Part shown: positions 61,695 through 64,000 of the stretch, in pieces
How positions within the stretch are numbered: position 1 is the first letter of the stretch
How the letters are laid out: every line of letters starts with the position of its first letter
Assembly: GCF_000711955.1 (NCBI RefSeq)
Contig: NZ_JONR01000025.1
Coordinates: 30,041-94,040, forward strand
DNA length: 64,000 nt
Direction: 5' to 3'
Origin: Nevskia soli DSM 19509
Lineage (GTDB): Bacteria; Pseudomonadota; Gammaproteobacteria; Nevskiales; Nevskiaceae
Translations under genes and position numbers: made by a program
The notes under the pieces: generated by a model
What the model was told of the DNA's origin: nothing
What the model saw: the letters and a program-made list of their open reading frames with translations, nothing else
The model's database searches: none

Positions 61695-62102
61695 TCACCG
61701 CTGCGGCATGCGCTCGAAGCTGGGCATGCCTTCGGGGATGTGATGGAAGGGCTGCTTGTCCACGGTGAAGATCGCCAACTGCGGCGTGCCGAACAGGCCC
61801 GGATCATCGAGCGTGCCCACCTTGAGGATCACGGCGGGCAGGCCCGGACGCAGCGTGGCCAGATGGGTGCCGCACTCGGTGCAGAATTCGCGCGTCACCG
61901 GCTGCTCGATATCGCCGCGGGTGAAGGTCTTGGGCGCGCCCTTGGTGTAGCTGAAGCCGGCGACCGGCATCACCGCAAACATGTTCGGCGAGCCGCCGCT
62001 GATGTACTGGCATTCGCGGCAGTGGCATTGCGCCTTCATCATCGGCTCGCCTTCGGCCACGTAGCGCACGGCACCGCAGTAGCATCCGCCTTCCAGTTTC
62101 AC
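61695..62102 (-). CDS. GFA-family (CENP-V/glutathione-dependent formaldehyde-activating) protein
   Basis: A 135-aa zinc protein with cysteines in GGCYCGAVRY, CHCRECQ and FCTECGTH, the GFA set. The GTG start at 62102 has a strong AGGAGGAG site 6-7 nt upstream, which decides the start; otherwise ATG alternatives would delete the first Cys pair. Role in glutathione/formaldehyde chemistry is inferred from the family. Confidence 0.9.
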   Translation of the reverse strand: MKLEGGCYCGAVRYVAEGEPMMKAQCHCRECQYISGGSPNMFAVMPVAGFSYTKGAPKTFTRGDIEQPVTREFCTECGTHLATLRPGLPAVILKVGTLDDPGLFGTPQLAIFTVDKQPFHHIPEGMPSFERMPQR

Positions 62103-62173
62103 GGCTTTCTCCTCCTGTTGTCGTTTCGCAGAGCATATCGGAAGGCGGCAGCGGGCCGCCAACCGGGCCTGCC

Positions 62174-62632
62174 CTAGCGGGTGGAAGCGAAACGCCGCTG
62201 GAAATAAGCCACGATCAGGCCGAACAGCAACATGGCCAGCATGTTTTCGATGAAAGACTGCACCGTGAAGCCATGCGACGGCCCCGCCGCGGACAGGGGC
62301 ACCACCACATAGCTCATCACGAAGAACACCACCACGCCGTAGAGCAGGCCGCTGGCCATCCACTGCCGGCCCAGCCGGGGAATGCGCATGGCGGCGAAGA
62401 CGTAGATCGCCGCGATGAGGATCGACATGGCCCATTGCAGGACCAACCCCAGCGCCGCGCTGTACAGGCCCTCATGGAAAGACGCCCTGCCGAGCACCCC
62501 TGAGGCGATGGCCCGCAGGATGATGAGCGGGTTGAGCCAGTTGATCAGGGAAGCGGCACCGATATCGATGGTGCCGGCGACGAAGCCTGCGTAGAGGATG
62601 GCTTTGGGGATCGAACGGGGCGATGGAGACAT
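62174..62632 (-). CDS. Conserved membrane protein, unknown
   Basis: A 152-aa four-helix membrane protein (about residues 10-32, 58-78, 88-108, 118-140). IPKAILYAGFVAGTIDIGAA and ILRAIASGVLGRASF recur in uncharacterised inner-membrane proteins of Proteobacteria. ATG 62632 chosen by conservation; 54 in-frame codons upstream are not. Function unknown. Confidence 0.75.
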   Translation of the reverse strand: MSPSPRSIPKAILYAGFVAGTIDIGAASLINWLNPLIILRAIASGVLGRASFHEGLYSAALGLVLQWAMSILIAAIYVFAAMRIPRLGRQWMASGLLYGVVVFFVMSYVVVPLSAAGPSHGFTVQSFIENMLAMLLFGLIVAYFQRRFASTR

Positions 62633-63038
62633 GCCGTGGGCTCGCTCGGGCGGATGAACGTTTGATGCCGTGGCGGGCGCCAGGGTTGGAATGAGCAGGA
62701 CTGCGCTGGCACCGCGCGATGGGCTCCGCCGGTGACTGTGGCGGGTTCTCCACAGCGGCGGGACAAAGCAGGGGCATGCCCTATCGTTTTTCAAAAAAAA
62801 GGGCTGAACTGCCCCCTATTATCAAATGCATGCGTCCAAAGAAAAAATGCTCTGAATATGCCGAGACCGATCAGACCCGGCATTGATCCAGGTCTACTGG
62901 CGGAAGCGCCAGACCCGGTAAGGTGAAGCCATGGAGCGCCGCTGCTTGACTGATCTCGGAACGGCGCTCGTTCCTTGAACCTCGACTTCGCCAGTGGCCG
63001 CATTCGAGCTTTCCGGATCATTGTCGGGAAATACCACC
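62633..63038. other. Gap of 406 bp without a supported gene
   Basis: The stretch has AT-rich sequence around 62790-62860 and a hairpin GGTCTAC...GCGCCAGACC around 62891-62914. No reading frame with a ribosome site or a recognised family was found. It presumably holds the promoters of the divergent membrane protein and cytochrome genes. Confidence 0.4.
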
Positions 63039-63716
63039 ATGAATATGCGCGTGTATAGCAAGAGCCGGGCGATCGGAAAGGCACCCAGGCGTTGGCCCCT
63101 GCTGGTCGCGGTACTGCTTGCCATAGCCGGCGCCCTGCAGATGTCGCAGGCCTTTGCCGCCGATCCGGAGTCTTCGGCTGCCGGCGATGCCGAGAAAATC
63201 GCCGGGCAAATCTGCGCGAGCTGCCACGGCCCCGGTGGTGCGAGCACATCGCCGATATTTCCGGTCCTGGCCGGGCAGCATGAGGAGTATCTTGCGGCAC
63301 AGCTGCGCGCCTTCAAGGACAGGACCCGCTCCGACCCCGAAGCCCACAACTACATGTGGACCATGGCGACGCTGGTCAGCGACTCGATGATCGACACCCT
63401 CGCCCACTACTACGCGAGCCAGCCTCCCGTTGCGGGAAAGCCTGGCAACCCCGAGGCCGTTGCGAAAGGCAAGGAACTGTTTGAAAAAGGCGATGCCAAG
63501 CGCAACATCATGGCCTGTACCAGTTGCCACGGTCAGAACGCCGAAGGTCACTGGGTCTTCCCGCGGCTTGCCGGCCAGCGTTCCCAGTATGTATTCCGGC
63601 AGCTTCAGGTCATACAGGCGCAACTGCGCAAGTCGCCCGTCATGCACGGCATCGTCAAGGAACTGAAGCCTGGAGAGATGGAAGACCTGGGAGCCTATTT
63701 GCAGTCCATCCCCTAG
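63039..63716 (+). CDS. Di-haem cytochrome c (c4-type)
   Basis: A 225-aa exported cytochrome. A signal peptide covers about 20-40 (LLVAVLLAIAGALQMSQAFA). Two c-type haem sites follow, CASCH (C59-H63) and CTSCH (C160-H164), with Met ligand candidates in NYMWTMA and SPVMHGI. The layout is that of cytochrome c4 dimers. The gene ends in CCC-TAG exactly at an IS630-type junction (the TA being a likely target duplication), so the native C-terminus may be slightly longer. Confidence 0.92.
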   Translation: MNMRVYSKSRAIGKAPRRWPLLVAVLLAIAGALQMSQAFAADPESSAAGDAEKIAGQICASCHGPGGASTSPIFPVLAGQHEEYLAAQLRAFKDRTRSDPEAHNYMWTMATLVSDSMIDTLAHYYASQPPVAGKPGNPEAVAKGKELFEKGDAKRNIMACTSCHGQNAEGHWVFPRLAGQRSQYVFRQLQVIQAQLRKSPVMHGIVKELKPGEMEDLGAYLQSIP

Positions 63717-64000
63717 TGTCCTGAGTTAGAAGTTCGCTGACAAAATCTCTTAATGGAAGCGAGGATGTCGTCGGCGGACTTGGTCCAAGCGAATGGCCGT
63801 GGGTTTTTGTTGTAGGTATTCAGGTAGTCACGGATGGCGGCTTCCAACGCCACCGTGCTGCGATGCGTCCCGCGCCGGATTTGTTTCTGGGTCAGGTCCG
63901 CAAACCAGCGTTCGACTTGGTTGATCCAAGAGGCCGAGGTGGGCGTGAAGTGGGGCTTGAAGTGCGGGTGGCGAGCAAACCAGGATCGAACCGCTGGGGT
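63713..64000 (-). mobile_element. IS630-family element, right end, with transposase C-terminus
   Basis: The transposase frame enters from the right edge and ends at 63715-63713 (95 codons in view). FTPTSASWINQVERWFADLT followed by QKQIRRGTHRS is the DDE-domain end (E of DDE) of IS630/Tc1-type transposases. The DNA next to the cytochrome stop is TAGTGTCCTGAGTTAG, consistent with an element end inserted at TA. The other end and the rest of the transposase lie outside the window. Confidence 0.9.

Noticed and set aside
1..64000. tRNA, rRNA and CRISPR arrays
   Set aside because: No cloverleaf-like TTCGAATC cores, rRNA segments or regularly spaced direct repeats were seen when reading both strands.

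Overview
The window is one continuous stretch of a GC-rich (roughly two thirds G+C by eye), gene-dense bacterial chromosome. Most genes are core metabolism. The order leuC-leuD-leuB-asd-fimV-truA-trpF-trpB-trpA-accD-folC, together with ilvH-ilvC-pssA-leuA, prmB-aroC and a Psd/SCO/PCu(A)C group, is typical of Gammaproteobacteria. It points to the Xanthomonadales/Nevskiales (Solimonadaceae-like) side of that class; this placement is inferred from synteny only. No rRNA, tRNA, CRISPR array or prophage was seen. The only transposon is an IS630-type element entering at the right edge.

Layout. 1-14.4 kb: a long minus-strand block for folate (folC), fatty acid (accD), tryptophan (trpABF), pseudouridine (truA), polar/pilus scaffold (fimV), aspartate-family (asd) and leucine synthesis (leuB, leuD, leuC). 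A methyltransferase gene is embedded between leuD and leuB, and a divergent LysR regulator faces leuC. 14.4-23.4 kb: accessory genes (GST-like, two EamA exporters, a PYROXD2-like flavoprotein, a nitrobindin-like barrel, VOC, SnoaL, an AT-rich orphan, methionine aminopeptidase) and a 640-bp gene-free island made of several repeat families. 23.4-33.7 kb: aroC-prmB; a divergent copper/phospholipid operon (SCO, PCu(A)C, psd) that runs into a MoxR-DUF58-macrodomain-transglutaminase operon; and tryptophan dioxygenase. 33.7-44.3 kb: UMF1-type MFS, rimI, family-4 UDG, a lipoprotein, leuA with a leucine-rich leader peptide, pssA, ilvC, ilvH, a YidB-like gene and divergent ilvB. 44.4-64 kb: mostly accessory genes (M28 peptidase, CurA-like reductase, hydrolase, two crotonases with a TetR gene, beta-propeller, cytochrome b561, esterase lipoprotein, a membrane-bound winged-helix/TPR regulator, TonB-C protein, FKBP, GFA, di-haem cytochrome c).

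How the genes work together. The branched-chain pathway is spread over three loci with different control signals. leuCDB has a LysR box next to its promoter. leuA has a nearly leaderless 28-codon leader with seven leucine codons in its last ten sense codons. ilvHC ends in its own terminator, and ilvB lies divergently. Two genes with no obvious link to their operon are tightly coupled by 4-nt overlaps: a SAM methyltransferase between leuD and leuB, and a MacroD-type macrodomain between DUF58 and the transglutaminase.

The most unusual non-coding features are: a 270-bp nested palindrome between fimV and asd; a second leader-peptide/terminator unit in front of an uncharacterised gene at 52.5 kb; repeat families whose hairpin stems differ while loops and flanks are kept; a duplicated, truncated gene copy; a truA gene with no usual start codon that fits its conserved N-terminus; and an IS junction that appears to supply stop codons to both the cytochrome c gene and the transposase.
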